Of a DNA stretch of 64,000 bases, positions 16,593 to 26,692 are shown one piece after another. The position numbers and the translations under genes were made by a program. Within the stretch, counting starts at the first letter, position 1; every line of letters starts with the position of its first letter. The notes beneath the pieces were generated by a model. It ran no database searches and was not told the DNA's origin. It saw only the letters and a program-made list of their open reading frames with translations. The DNA comes from JAKRSD01 sp964473995. Lineage in GTDB: Bacteria > Bacteroidota > Bacteroidia > CAIKAF01. The DNA lies in assembly GCA_964473995.1 (NCBI GenBank), contig CAYYRB010000002.1, forward strand, positions 1 through 64,000, written 5' to 3'.

Positions 16593-19016
16593 ATGGCGGA
16601 GAAGCATATTCCACAGATCAATCAGGACTTTGATGCCAAACTCCTCCTGCACGTTTTAGGTAAGAATGCGGTTTGGATTCTTTTTTTATTTGTTGTCAGC
16701 CTAACCAGCGCGTTTCTGCTGATTCGGTACACAAAACCGATTTATCAGTCCAAGGCGGTAATTCAGTTGACGGGTGAAGCGGAACAGCAAATATTGGACG
16801 CAAATCTAAATCCCTATCAAACTAAAAATTTGGCTAAGGAGATTGAACTTCTTCGTTCTCCCGTTTTTTTGAGCCGCATTTTGGAAAAAATTCCGCATGA
16901 CATTTCTTATTACAAAAGGGGATCTATCCTCAATTTTGAAACGTACAAAGCTTCTCCTTTTTTGGTGGAAACAGATACCTTGAGGCCTGACGTCTACACA
17001 GGTAATTTTGATGTAGTTTTTGTCAATGAACGTGAGTTTTTAATATCAACTCCCGACGGCTCTTTAAACAAGGCTAAGTTTTCTTTCGGGGAGACGATAA
17101 AAACACCTTCTGTCCAGTTTCGGTTGCTTCCCAATCGTATAGAGGGCACACCGGAAGGTGAGTATTTTTTTACCATTAATAATCCTCTTTACGCCGTCCC
17201 CAATTTATTATCTAAATTAGAAATCAGCATTCTGAGCGAACAGGCTAAAACCATTGAGATAGCCGGAACTGATTTTAACGCAAACAAGGCTTCCGATGTG
17301 GTGAATGCCATTGCCAAAGAATTTGAATACTTCAATATCGAAAAGAAGCAGGAGGGGGCAAATCGGGTTCTCGATTACATTGATAAAACGTTGGGATTTG
17401 TTGCGGAAAATCTTTCTGAAACAGACAAGAAACTGAGTAGGTTTCCTCCTGAAGATGTTTTTGACGTGCAGGGAGCTATGTTGGAGCGAAACCGCATTTA
17501 TGAACGACAAGCTGCATTTGAACTAAAAGAAGAGGAAATAATTAGTGACTTGGCATTACTGAAGACATTGGAGACCTCAGAAATCAAAGATGTAAAAGAC
17601 GTGATAGCCATTCAGGCATTGGTAAGCCCCTCCGGACTTAATTCTTTTATTTCAGGACCACTGCAGCGGTTTTACACTCTGTTTTCTTCACGCGATGATA
17701 TTTTATATTCAACTCCTGAAAATAGTCCCTTGTTAAATAGAATCAACTATCAGATAACCGAACAAAAATCGGGCTGGAAAGCTACACTGAAATCTGTAGA
17801 GGGGGTATTGAACGTACGGCTTGAAAAGTTGCGTGGAAAAAAGCAGCCAGCTGCATCTTTCAATCTCTTTACTTCGGACGTAATTGATACGAATAATCTT
17901 ACGGCCACCATGCTGAAGCGGATGAAAGATGTAAATGAAAAGTTTTTTAATCAATTGATTGAAAAGAAAGCCGAATATTCGATTGCAAAGGAAGGATTTA
18001 CACCTGAATACCAAATCCTCAAGTTTGCCGAGGTGGCTGAGGAACCCATAGCGCCAAATAAGAATATCATTTTGATAACTGCCTTTGCGGCATGGTTGCT
18101 TCTTTCCATTTTCCTTGTCAGTATTCGTTATATTCTGAATGATGAAATTTTACTTTTAAATGATATCTCTAAATACACGGATGCCGCCTTGCTGGGGATG
18201 ATACACAAATACAAAGAAGATATTCCCGTTTCTCAGCTGGTGGTGAGCAAAAAACCCAAAGGCTTGATTGCGGAAGCCTTTAGAAGTGTAAGGACCAACC
18301 TTCAGTTCATTGAAAACGAGCCGGGGTCTAAAATAATTTCATTAACCTCTACCATTTCAGGGGAGGGGAAAACATTCGTATCCATTAATCTTTCCGGTAT
18401 TTTGGCTTTCAGTGGATCTAAAGTCATTGTATTAGATTGTGATATGCGTAAACCTAAAATCCACCTTGGTTTTGAAACCCACAATGATTATGGAATGAGC
18501 ACCATCCTCATCGGACAGGATGAATATAAAAAATGCATCCGAAAAAGCAGCATGGATAATCTCGATTTTATCACCGCCGGTCCGATACCGCCAAATCCGG
18601 CAGAGTTGCTCATGAACCAACGGATGGATGAACTGATTGAAACCCTGAAAAAAGAATACGATTACATCGTGATCGACAACCCCCCTGTAGGCCTTGTTTC
18701 TGATGCTGTGATTAATCTGCAGCGGGCTAATTATCCCATCTATATCTTTCGATCTGATTATTCCAGAAAATTCTTTATCAATAACCTGAACAGACTCAAA
18801 ACAGAAAATAAAATTCATAATCTCTCCTGCATTCTCAACAGTGTGGACATTTCCAAAAACCGCAGTTATGGATATGGTTATGGCTATGGAAGTTACAACT
18901 ATGGATACGGATATGGTTATGGTTTCGGTTATTATGAAGAGGAAAAGGGAACTCAAGTTACCAACAAAACCGGATCTATCATTCTCAACATTCTCAAAGG
19001 AAAATCCAGTAAATGA
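16593..19016 (+). CDS. Wzc-like polysaccharide co-polymerase with BY-kinase domain
   Basis: 807-residue inner-membrane protein controlling polymerisation and export of exopolysaccharide. The Wzz domain is flanked by TM segments near residues 28-48 and about 490-515, with coiled-coil periplasmic stretches between. The C-terminal bacterial tyrosine kinase has Walker A SGEGKTFVSINL (about 590), Walker A' VIVLDCDMRKPK and Walker B YDYIVIDNPPVG. The tail holds 11 tyrosines in a GY-rich run, the autophosphorylation cluster. The ATG directly follows the stop of the Wza-like gene (TAG then ATG), and the end overlaps rfbC by 4 bp. Confidence 0.93.
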   Translation: MAEKHIPQINQDFDAKLLLHVLGKNAVWILFLFVVSLTSAFLLIRYTKPIYQSKAVIQLTGEAEQQILDANLNPYQTKNLAKEIELLRSPVFLSRILEKIPHDISYYKRGSILNFETYKASPFLVETDTLRPDVYTGNFDVVFVNEREFLISTPDGSLNKAKFSFGETIKTPSVQFRLLPNRIEGTPEGEYFFTINNPLYAVPNLLSKLEISILSEQAKTIEIAGTDFNANKASDVVNAIAKEFEYFNIEKKQEGANRVLDYIDKTLGFVAENLSETDKKLSRFPPEDVFDVQGAMLERNRIYERQAAFELKEEEIISDLALLKTLETSEIKDVKDVIAIQALVSPSGLNSFISGPLQRFYTLFSSRDDILYSTPENSPLLNRINYQITEQKSGWKATLKSVEGVLNVRLEKLRGKKQPAASFNLFTSDVIDTNNLTATMLKRMKDVNEKFFNQLIEKKAEYSIAKEGFTPEYQILKFAEVAEEPIAPNKNIILITAFAAWLLLSIFLVSIRYILNDEILLLNDISKYTDAALLGMIHKYKEDIPVSQLVVSKKPKGLIAEAFRSVRTNLQFIENEPGSKIISLTSTISGEGKTFVSINLSGILAFSGSKVIVLDCDMRKPKIHLGFETHNDYGMSTILIGQDEYKKCIRKSSMDNLDFITAGPIPPNPAELLMNQRMDELIETLKKEYDYIVIDNPPVGLVSDAVINLQRANYPIYIFRSDYSRKFFINNLNRLKTENKIHNLSCILNSVDISKNRSYGYGYGYGSYNYGYGYGYGFGYYEEEKGTQVTNKTGSIILNILKGKSSK
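18864..18938 (+). repeat. GGNTAT-type hexamer tract encoding the Gly-Tyr tail of Wzc
   Basis: Degenerate 6-bp repeats of the type TATGGA/TATGGT/TATGGC encode alternating Gly and Tyr, interrupted by SerTyr, AsnTyr and Phe. It lies inside the kinase gene, close to its 3' end. Slippage here would add or remove Gly-Tyr pairs without a frameshift. Confidence 0.8.
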
Positions 19017-19552
19017 TAAAGAAAGCTACCCCTATTTCCGGTATGTTTGAAATTCATCCGACCGTATTTGATGATAGCCGGGGGTATTTTTTTGAATCAT
19101 TCAGGAAAGATTCATTGGGTGAATGGAACTTTGTTCAGGATAATGAATCCCTCTCACAGAAAGATGTATTGCGCGGACTTCATTTTCAGGCACCTCCTTA
19201 CGAACAGGGTAAATTGGTTCGGGTCATTAAAGGGGCTGTTTATGATGTGGCCGTGGACATCAGGTTAAATTCACCCACTTACGGAAAACATTACTCTCTC
19301 GTCCTTTCTGAGCAAAATAAAATTCAGTTGTGGATTCCACCGGGATTTGCGCACGGATTTTTGGTACTCGAACCCGATACAATTTTTTCGTATAAATGCA
19401 CGAATTACTATCATAAAGCATCTGAAGGTTGTATCCTTTGGAATGATCCGGATTTAAACATCCAATGGAATGTGAATAACCCAATCTTGTCAGAAAAAGA
19501 CAAATTCGGCACTCCATTCGCCAGCTTTTCAAGTCCCTTTGCCTATGAATGA
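19013..19552 (+). CDS. rfbC: dTDP-4-dehydrorhamnose 3,5-epimerase-like protein
   Basis: Cupin-fold epimerase that converts dTDP-4-keto-6-deoxyglucose to dTDP-4-keto-L-rhamnose. 179 residues: FDDSRGYFFESFR, VLRGLHFQAPPYEQGKLVRV with the catalytic His, GAVYDVAVDIR, and WIPPGFAHGFLVLE. It overlaps the kinase gene by 4 bp (ATGA) and the WecA-like gene by 8 bp. rfbA, rfbB and rfbD are absent from the window, so either they are elsewhere or this epimerase makes a different deoxysugar. Confidence 0.92.
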   Translation: MIKKATPISGMFEIHPTVFDDSRGYFFESFRKDSLGEWNFVQDNESLSQKDVLRGLHFQAPPYEQGKLVRVIKGAVYDVAVDIRLNSPTYGKHYSLVLSEQNKIQLWIPPGFAHGFLVLEPDTIFSYKCTNYYHKASEGCILWNDPDLNIQWNVNNPILSEKDKFGTPFASFSSPFAYE

Positions 19553-20630
19553 ATTGTTTACTTATTACAGGCCACTTTTTTATCTGTTTTTTTTCGGCGC
19601 TCTTGTTTTTTTTACAATCCTCATCAACAAAATATTACTCAAGTTCTCCACCAACTTAGGTGTCCGTAATCCCGATGATGCAGTCCGTTGGACGACTTCC
19701 GTTAAACCGGCGTTGGGTGGAATTTCATTTTACGTTATGATGATATTGGCCTCCTTGGGCTTTTTGGCTTATTTCCCCGTTGAGTCTTATCAACGTTTTG
19801 AAGTTTTGATTTTTATTTTGGTGTGTACTCTCGGATTTATGATGGGGTTGGCTGACGATGCATACAATACGAAACCTATTCTTAAATTTTTAGTCCAATT
19901 CACCTGTGCATTTCTTTTCATTTATTCAGGTAATTACATTCAGGTCTCTCCGTGGCAGTCCATTAATTATTTTCTCACTATTCTATGGGTAGTGGGTTTA
20001 ATGAACAGCGTCAATATGTTGGATAATATGGACGGTATCACTTCCGTTTCTTCTTTAGGAATTTTAATCGGTATCGCTTTCTTGGGAATACTCAATCAAA
20101 GTACGGACTCTTTCTGGTTTGCCGTAGGTTTGGGCGTTGCTGCTTCCCTTACGGGGTTCCTTTATCACAATTGGTTTCCCGCCAAAATGTATATGGGCGA
20201 TTCAGGTAGTCAGTTTTTGGGTGTTTTTCTGGCCTGGTTGGGAGTGAAGTTTTTATGGAACGGGTTGGATTATTACGGTGAACCGGTACAGGCCAAACAA
20301 ATCATTTGGGCTGCCACTTTTTTTCTCGGCCCGATCAGTGATACCACAGCCGTTACCATAAACAGAATCCTAAAAGGGAAATCTCCCTTCGTAGGCGGAC
20401 GGGATCATACCACACATTGTCTGGCCTACAACGGTTTGGCGCAGCGTCATGTAGCCTTTGTATTTTTGGCGATACCCCTTCTTTCGGCCTTTTTAGGGGG
20501 AGTTTGGGTGAATTTTTCCAAGCCTTGGGATGTTATTCAAACGATTTTGGCCGCTGCCTATTTTTTGGTGGTGCTCATTTCACTTTATTGGACTACGAAA
20601 ACTCCTTTGGCAAAAGCTAAAATAAGTTAG
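19545..20630 (+). CDS. WecA/TagO-like undecaprenyl-phosphate sugar-1-phosphate transferase
   Basis: 361-residue polytopic membrane enzyme (about 10-11 TM segments) of the MraY/WecA family, which loads the first sugar phosphate on the C55 carrier. Diagnostic motifs are GLADDAYNTKPILKFLVQ, NMLDNMDGIT, YMGDSGSQFLG and the cytoplasmic loop GKSPFVGGRDHTTH. These fit the WecA/TagO/RgpG branch rather than MraY. ATG 19545 is chosen; the TTG at 19539 adds only two residues. It would initiate the glycan made by the neighbouring exopolysaccharide genes. Confidence 0.92.
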   Translation: MNELFTYYRPLFYLFFFGALVFFTILINKILLKFSTNLGVRNPDDAVRWTTSVKPALGGISFYVMMILASLGFLAYFPVESYQRFEVLIFILVCTLGFMMGLADDAYNTKPILKFLVQFTCAFLFIYSGNYIQVSPWQSINYFLTILWVVGLMNSVNMLDNMDGITSVSSLGILIGIAFLGILNQSTDSFWFAVGLGVAASLTGFLYHNWFPAKMYMGDSGSQFLGVFLAWLGVKFLWNGLDYYGEPVQAKQIIWAATFFLGPISDTTAVTINRILKGKSPFVGGRDHTTHCLAYNGLAQRHVAFVFLAIPLLSAFLGGVWVNFSKPWDVIQTILAAAYFLVVLISLYWTTKTPLAKAKIS

Positions 20631-20672
20631 TCCCGCTTATATAAACAAAACATACTTCCCTCCGTTTAAATA

Positions 20673-23522
20673 ATGATGAAAGGTGCTACAGAAAAGGCTG
20701 TTTCGCAGGAGGAGAGTATCCAAGTTTTTGGTGCGCGGGAACATAACCTGAAAAATATTGATTTAACCATTCCCCGTGATGCGTTGGTCGTATTTACCGG
20801 CTTGAGCGGAAGCGGAAAGTCATCCCTTGCTTTTGATACTATTTATGCGGAAGGTCAGAGAAGATATTTGGAAACGTTCAGCGCTTACGCCCGTCGCTTT
20901 CTGGGTTCAGGCGAACGACCCGAAGTGGATAAAATCACGGGTTTAAGCCCCGTTATATCCATCGAACAGAAAACGGTAGGAAGAAATCCCCGGTCAACCG
21001 TCGGCACCGTAACCGAAATCTATGATTTTATGCGGCTCCTTTTTGCACGTGCAGGAGAAGCATTTTCCTATATGACGGGTGAAAAAATGGTTCGTTTTAC
21101 CGAGGAACAAATTTTCGACCTGATCACATCCGATTTTCAAGGAAAAGAAATCAAAATAATGGCTCCCGTAGTGCGGGGAAGAAAGGGTCATTATCGGGAA
21201 CTTTTGGATAAAATTCGAAAACAAGGATTCGGAAGGGCTCGTATCGACGGAGAATTGCGCGACATAACTTTCGGTCTTAAACTCGATCGTTATAAAATTC
21301 ATGACATTGAAATTTTAGTTGACACTTTTTCTGTAAATGAAAAAAATGAACCCAGGCTGAAAAGAAGTATTCAGGCTGCTTTGAAAGCGGGAAAGGGCAC
21401 ACTATGTGCACTTTCTGAAAACCAAAAAACGCCACGCTACTTTTCACGTCATTTGATGTGTCCAACCTCAGGTATTTCATATGATGAGCCGGCTCCCAAC
21501 TTATTTTCATTCAATTCGCCATACGGGGCATGTTCGCATTGTAATGGCCTTGGAACTATTTTATCCATTGAATTTTCCAAATTGGTGCCTGATCCGAAAA
21601 AGTCCATTAAACAAGGCGGTCTTGCTCCCTTAAAGGAAACCGACGGAACCTGGATTATCAAACAAATAGAGGCTTTGGGTAAAAAGTTTGGCTTTACCCT
21701 CACAACGCCCATTGAAGATATTCCCGAGGAAGCACTGAATGCCATCTTGTATGGTTCTGATGAGGTTATCCGCACCGAGGATTCCACGGGAATTCACTCC
21801 TACACGATGAATTTTGAGGGAATTGCCAACTTTATCAAACGAAGCACCGAAGAGGACTCATCCGCTTCATTGGTTCGATGGGCCAATAGTTTCATGGAAG
21901 AAAAAGCCTGCCCGGAATGTGGGGGGACCCGACTCAAAAAAGAAGCTTTATTTTTTCGTTTGGCGGAAAGAAACATTTCCGATTTAGCCAAAATGGATAT
22001 CCGTCAACTTAATGAATGGCTTTCGCAAATCGAAAAAAAGTTATCTCCAAAGCAGAACTTGATTGCCAAGGAAGTACTCAAAGAAATCAGAAAGCGAATC
22101 GGATTTTTATTAGATATCGGATTAGACTATCTGACTTTAGACAGACCTGCGGGCTCTTTATCGGGCGGCGAAAGTCAACGTATTCGATTAGCTACGCAGG
22201 TAGGCAGTGGTTTAACGGGAGTGCTTTATATTTTGGACGAGCCGAGCATAGGGCTTCATCAACGAGACAATGACCGATTGATTGAATCATTAAAAAAGCT
22301 GCGTGATGCCGGCAATTCCATCATTGTCGTAGAACATGACAAGGACATGATCATGGCCGCCGATTATGTGGTGGATATAGGACCTGGAGCGGGAGTCCAT
22401 GGCGGAAAAATTGTGTCTGAAGGAACGCCCCGGGAAGTAGTTAAATCCAAATCCCTCACGGCTGAGTTTCTGAATGGGAAAAGGGAAATAACCGTTCCGG
22501 CGGTAAGGCGAAAAGGCAATGGTAAACAGTTGACATTGGAAGGTGCCACGGGGCATAACCTGAAAAATGTAACGGTTAATTTTCCCTTAGGCCTGTTTAT
22601 ATGCGTTACGGGTGTTTCCGGCAGCGGTAAATCGTCCCTGATTCGGGAAACGCTACAACCTGCATTATCCGCCCATTTTTACCAATCACTTGGAAAGCCG
22701 CTTCCTCATAAACGTATAAAGGGAATGGAACATGCTGATAAAATAATCAGCATTGATCAATCACCAATAGGACGAACACCAAGAAGTAACCCCGCTACAT
22801 ACACGGGCGTTTTCTCAGATATACGAAGCCTGTTTTCCGAATTACCCGAAGCCAAAATTCGAGGGTATAAGCCCGGCCGTTTTTCTTTCAATGTAAAAGG
22901 TGGGCGCTGTGAAACCTGTCAGGGTGCCGGTGTACGTGTTATAGAAATGAATTTTTTGCCCGATGTGTACGTTTCCTGCGAGACTTGCTCCGGAAAACGA
23001 TATAACAGAGAAACTTTGGAGGTTCGTTACAAGGGGAAATCCATCAGCGACGTGCTTAACATGGAAATGGAAGAAGCGGTTACTTTTTTTGACGCCATTC
23101 CGCAGATTAGCCGCAAATTAAGAACCCTTTTTGAAATCGGACTCGGCTATATAACATTGGGCCAAAATGCCGTTACTCTCTCCGGAGGTGAGGCGCAGCG
23201 GATTAAACTGGCTTCTGAATTAAATAAAAAAGACACGGGAAATACGGTATATATTTTGGATGAGCCTACAACAGGCCTTCACTTTGAAGATATTCGTATT
23301 TTGCTGGAAGTATTGAATAAATTGGCCGACCGCGGTAATACCATTTTGGTGATTGAACATAACATGGATATCATCAAAAGTGCCGATTACATTATCGATA
23401 TGGGGCCCGAAGGCGGCGCGGAAGGCGGACATGTCGTATTTGAAGGCACTCCGGAGCAAATGATTCGCAAAGCAAAAGGATATACAGCGGAGTATCTGCG
23501 TAAAGAATTAAAAAATAAATAG
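20673..23522 (+). CDS. uvrA: UvrA, excinuclease ABC subunit A
   Basis: Damage-recognition ATPase of nucleotide excision repair, 949 residues, full length. Two ABC modules are visible: Walker A GLSGSGKSSLAFDT (about 44) and GVSGSGKSSLIRE (about 650), with signatures SLSGGESQRI and TLSGGEAQRIKL and Walker B ILDEPSIGLHQRD and ILDEPTTGLH. Zinc-binding cysteine pairs are seen in GACSHCNG, ACPECGGT and GGRCETCQGAG with SCETCSGKRY. The start is the first of two consecutive ATG codons. The LOG-family gene begins one base after the stop. Confidence 0.98.
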   Translation: MMKGATEKAVSQEESIQVFGAREHNLKNIDLTIPRDALVVFTGLSGSGKSSLAFDTIYAEGQRRYLETFSAYARRFLGSGERPEVDKITGLSPVISIEQKTVGRNPRSTVGTVTEIYDFMRLLFARAGEAFSYMTGEKMVRFTEEQIFDLITSDFQGKEIKIMAPVVRGRKGHYRELLDKIRKQGFGRARIDGELRDITFGLKLDRYKIHDIEILVDTFSVNEKNEPRLKRSIQAALKAGKGTLCALSENQKTPRYFSRHLMCPTSGISYDEPAPNLFSFNSPYGACSHCNGLGTILSIEFSKLVPDPKKSIKQGGLAPLKETDGTWIIKQIEALGKKFGFTLTTPIEDIPEEALNAILYGSDEVIRTEDSTGIHSYTMNFEGIANFIKRSTEEDSSASLVRWANSFMEEKACPECGGTRLKKEALFFRLAERNISDLAKMDIRQLNEWLSQIEKKLSPKQNLIAKEVLKEIRKRIGFLLDIGLDYLTLDRPAGSLSGGESQRIRLATQVGSGLTGVLYILDEPSIGLHQRDNDRLIESLKKLRDAGNSIIVVEHDKDMIMAADYVVDIGPGAGVHGGKIVSEGTPREVVKSKSLTAEFLNGKREITVPAVRRKGNGKQLTLEGATGHNLKNVTVNFPLGLFICVTGVSGSGKSSLIRETLQPALSAHFYQSLGKPLPHKRIKGMEHADKIISIDQSPIGRTPRSNPATYTGVFSDIRSLFSELPEAKIRGYKPGRFSFNVKGGRCETCQGAGVRVIEMNFLPDVYVSCETCSGKRYNRETLEVRYKGKSISDVLNMEMEEAVTFFDAIPQISRKLRTLFEIGLGYITLGQNAVTLSGGEAQRIKLASELNKKDTGNTVYILDEPTTGLHFEDIRILLEVLNKLADRGNTILVIEHNMDIIKSADYIIDMGPEGGAEGGHVVFEGTPEQMIRKAKGYTAEYLRKELKNK

Positions 23523-23523
23523 T

Positions 23524-24249
23524 ATGAGCAGTCCTCTGGAAAACACTCAGGATGATAAAATAAGGGAAGCCTTTACTGAAAAGGATTGGAATGATATCAA
23601 GTCCATTGACAGCTGGGAGATTTTTAAAATCATGGGCGAATTTGTCAGCGGATTCGATAAAATGGCCCGAATCGGTCCCTCCGTTTCCATTTTCGGATCA
23701 GCCCGTACAAAACCGGACAATCCCTATTTTAAAATGGCCGAAGAAATTGCCTATCAATTGACAGGTAAAGGGTTCGGTATTATTTCGGGCGGAGGACCGG
23801 GCATAATGGAAGCCGCCAACAAAGGGGCCAGCAGGGGCAATGGAAAATCGGTGGGATTACATATCAACCTCCCCATGGAACAGGACGCCAATCCGTTTAT
23901 CGATAAAGATAAATTAATCGCTTTTGATTACTTCTTCGTGCGTAAAGTGGTATTCATGAAATACAGCCAGGGTTTCGTGGTACTTCCGGGAGGTTTCGGT
24001 ACGCTGGATGAAATGTTTGAGGCGCTTACCCTCATCCAAACCCATAAAATTGGAAAATTTCCCATTGTGCTTATCGGCGTTTCCTACTGGCAGGGATTGA
24101 TTGATTGGCTTAGGAAATCGGTAGGCGAAACGGAAGGAAACATCAATCCTGAAGATTTGAATATTTTTCACATTACCGACTCAGCGGAGGATGCCGTTAA
24201 GTTGATTACTGATTTTTACAGCAAATACATGCTGAAACCCAATTTTTAA
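23524..24249 (+). CDS. LOG-family protein (cytokinin riboside monophosphate phosphoribohydrolase-like)
   Basis: 241 residues of the Rossmann-fold LOG family (TIGR00730 type). The key motifs are GGGPGIMEAANKGA and PGGFGTLDEMFE (PGGxGTxxE), with a conserved Arg in YFFVRKVVFMKYS between them. Family enzymes release the base from nucleoside 5'-monophosphates; in bacteria the physiological substrate is often unclear. It is probably translated with uvrA (1-bp spacing), which may reflect handling of nucleotides, but that is inference. Confidence 0.88.
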   Translation: MSSPLENTQDDKIREAFTEKDWNDIKSIDSWEIFKIMGEFVSGFDKMARIGPSVSIFGSARTKPDNPYFKMAEEIAYQLTGKGFGIISGGGPGIMEAANKGASRGNGKSVGLHINLPMEQDANPFIDKDKLIAFDYFFVRKVVFMKYSQGFVVLPGGFGTLDEMFEALTLIQTHKIGKFPIVLIGVSYWQGLIDWLRKSVGETEGNINPEDLNIFHITDSAEDAVKLITDFYSKYMLKPNF

Positions 24250-24277
24250 TTTAATTTGAACTAAAATATAAAAAGCT

Positions 24278-25108
24278 ATGCCCGGCTGCCTGTCCAAATC
24301 TGCCTCTTTTTTATTTCTGTCTTTGGTATTTCTTGGAGCAAACGCTCAGAATAAACCTAAAAAAACATTCGATGAAGATGGAATGAAATCTCCCGAGGCG
24401 GGACTCCGCTATAGTCTTCCAATCATTCACGTGGGTGGTGGAAGCACGTTTTATACGGGTAATCTTAAAGGACCCCGGAATCTTTCCAAATTCAATCCGG
24501 TAAGATGGGGAATGCATGCGGGGGTGGAACAGCGATTCGGCAAACTGTTCGGGGTTGGCGGCACATTCTTTTATGGCCTGTTTGCCGGGGAAAAACACAC
24601 ACCTTCCGAATTTTTAAATTTTCAATCCAGACAGCTAGGAGCGGACGTTTCGGCTACCCTTCACTTTGATCAGATTATGGGAAATTTTGAAGCACTAGCT
24701 CCCTATATTTCCATAGGATTCGGATATGCCAACATCCGTACCAAAACAGATGCAAAAGATGCCGATGAAAACACCTATTACCTTTGGGATGACGGAGTGC
24801 TGAGGAATCAATCCCAGGCCACCACGACCGATGGAAATCCACAACAGCTTTATCGCGATTTTACCTATGAAACTGTACTGGCACCAAGTATACATGCCAT
24901 TCGTATTCCTGTTGAAGCAGGTGTACGATTTAAACTTCACGATTTTTGGGATTTAGGTCTTTCTTACAGACATGCGCTGTATCTCTCCCGTTTTCATCCT
25001 GATGCGGGTAAAGAAATAGACCATGCAGGATATTTGTCAGCCTCTCTTTATTGGTATACCGGTATTTTTCGTCAGGGTTCTTACGAACTCAATAAAAAAC
25101 GAAGATAA
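24278..25108 (+). CDS. Outer-membrane beta-barrel protein
   Basis: 276 residues with a signal peptide (FLFLSLVFLGANAQ). The mature part shows alternating aromatic and hydrophobic strands typical of a small barrel: RYSLPIIHVGGGSTFYTG, RWGMHAGVEQRFGKLFGVGG, APYISIGFGYANI, RIPVEAGVRFKL and DLGLSYRHALYLSRF, with a strand near the C-terminus (SASLYWYTGIF). Function is unknown. It lies 28 bp after the LOG gene on the same strand, and is convergent, 3 bp apart, with the FGGY kinase. Confidence 0.75.
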   Translation: MPGCLSKSASFLFLSLVFLGANAQNKPKKTFDEDGMKSPEAGLRYSLPIIHVGGGSTFYTGNLKGPRNLSKFNPVRWGMHAGVEQRFGKLFGVGGTFFYGLFAGEKHTPSEFLNFQSRQLGADVSATLHFDQIMGNFEALAPYISIGFGYANIRTKTDAKDADENTYYLWDDGVLRNQSQATTTDGNPQQLYRDFTYETVLAPSIHAIRIPVEAGVRFKLHDFWDLGLSYRHALYLSRFHPDAGKEIDHAGYLSASLYWYTGIFRQGSYELNKKRR

Positions 25109-25111
25109 AAG

Positions 25112-26686
25112 CTAGTGTACCCGATTTAACCGCATGAACGCTTTTTTGTTTGCGTGGTAAAATAGAACAAACTCCTTAAAAAGCCGGTCATACGTGGCTC
25201 GTACATTTTGATCAGGTGTGAATTCTTTTTCCACCTCCCGTATGTTCACTATTTCATCCTGAGTTAAGTTGCCTAATGCAAGGGCCGCCAGGTAAGCAGC
25301 TCCTTGAGAATTGGCCATGACGGGATGCTTCATTTTACGGACTTTCAGATTAAGAATATCCGCCGTTATCTGACACCATAAATCGCTGTTTGCTCCGCCA
25401 CCGATCAGGCAGATGGAATCAAATTTCCGTCCGGCATTTTGCTCCACATATGTTAACAGCCAGGCGGCATTCATGGCAATTCCTTCGAAAACCGCGCGAA
25501 TCATATGCCTTCTGTCATGATTCAGGGAAAGATTGAAAAACCCGCCTCGGGCGTGGTGGTCCTCCACGGGGGATCGTTCACCATACAGGCGCGGAATAAA
25601 CAACAAGTTTTCGCATCCGGGAGGAGCTTCGGCTGCCAAAGCATTCAATTTTTGGTAATAATCAGCAGGAGCGCCGTCCGGCGTGAAAACATCCTCCCTG
25701 AAAAAAACCTTATCCCTCAGATATTGAATGCAAACTCCGGCTGTTTCCTGTTCATTGGCGAGCAGGTATTTCCCGGGCAGGGCAGAGGGGATTGAAGTCA
25801 TGTTGTGGGCGAGGTCTATTTTTCGGCAGGGGAGATGGCAGATCAACCACGAGGATGTTCCGTAATACAAGTGGGGTTCAAAATCCGCGGCAGCACCTGA
25901 ACCTACGGCAGCAGAATGCAAATCGCCGCAGCCGCTGACGACCAAAGTTCGTGTGCTGAGTCCGAAATAATTTGCGGCCTCAACTGAAACAGGACCTACA
26001 ACAGAATTGGAAGGGTATAACTCAGGTAATTTTTCCCTATCCAAGCCGGCAACTTTGATCAACCCGTCATGGTATTTGATTTCATTTATGTTACGGTTGT
26101 CCGTCACCCAATGCAGGCAGATGGAATCATAAGAAGCCCTGACTTTTCCGGTAAATCGGGCCGTCAGGTAATCTACGGGCTCCAAAAAGGTATGCGTTTT
26201 TGCATAGAGTTCAGGGTGCTCCTCCTTCAAATACAGGATGTGAGCCAAAGAATCTTTTCCGGACAATCCGGGAGCACCTCCCGTAATCCGCAACCAACGT
26301 AATACCTTAAAAATGCCGTATCCCTTTGATTTTATAAGGCCGTTCATCATTTTTTTTGTGGCCCCGGCTCCCCGTGAATCCATCCATATAATGGCAGGAT
26401 GGATATGCTTTCCATCTTTGTCAACGCATACCGTTCCAGACCATTGTCCGGTGCAACAGATGGCCTGTATTTGATCTGGTTGCACCTGCATTCTGTTTAA
26501 AAGGCGCTGTATCGCCGTTCTGATTGACGTTAACCATTCTTCAGGATCCTGTTCCGCACCTCCGCCCGGTAAAAGCGTAACCCGATTAGGCTCAATTTCA
26601 TGCGCTACATAATGTCCATTTGGGGTAAATAATCCCACCTTGGGACCTGAGGTTCCCAAATCAATAGTCAGCAGAAACGCTTCCAT
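25112..26686 (-). CDS. FGGY-family carbohydrate kinase, xylulokinase-like
   Basis: 524 residues with the actin-like ATPase fold of FGGY kinases: phosphate-1 DLGTSGPKVGLF, AICCTGQWSGTVCVDKDG, AIIWMDSRG, VVSGCGDLHSAAVGSGA, GERSPVEDHHARG and adenosine motif ICLIGGGANSDLWCQ. The pattern is closest to xylulokinases; the true sugar or polyol cannot be read from sequence. It is last in a minus-strand series, 6 bp after the glutamine-synthetase-like gene, an unusual partner for a sugar kinase. Confidence 0.88.
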   Translation of the reverse strand: MEAFLLTIDLGTSGPKVGLFTPNGHYVAHEIEPNRVTLLPGGGAEQDPEEWLTSIRTAIQRLLNRMQVQPDQIQAICCTGQWSGTVCVDKDGKHIHPAIIWMDSRGAGATKKMMNGLIKSKGYGIFKVLRWLRITGGAPGLSGKDSLAHILYLKEEHPELYAKTHTFLEPVDYLTARFTGKVRASYDSICLHWVTDNRNINEIKYHDGLIKVAGLDREKLPELYPSNSVVGPVSVEAANYFGLSTRTLVVSGCGDLHSAAVGSGAAADFEPHLYYGTSSWLICHLPCRKIDLAHNMTSIPSALPGKYLLANEQETAGVCIQYLRDKVFFREDVFTPDGAPADYYQKLNALAAEAPPGCENLLFIPRLYGERSPVEDHHARGGFFNLSLNHDRRHMIRAVFEGIAMNAAWLLTYVEQNAGRKFDSICLIGGGANSDLWCQITADILNLKVRKMKHPVMANSQGAAYLAALALGNLTQDEIVNIREVEKEFTPDQNVRATYDRLFKEFVLFYHANKKAFMRLNRVH

Positions 26687-26692
26687 TATTAC

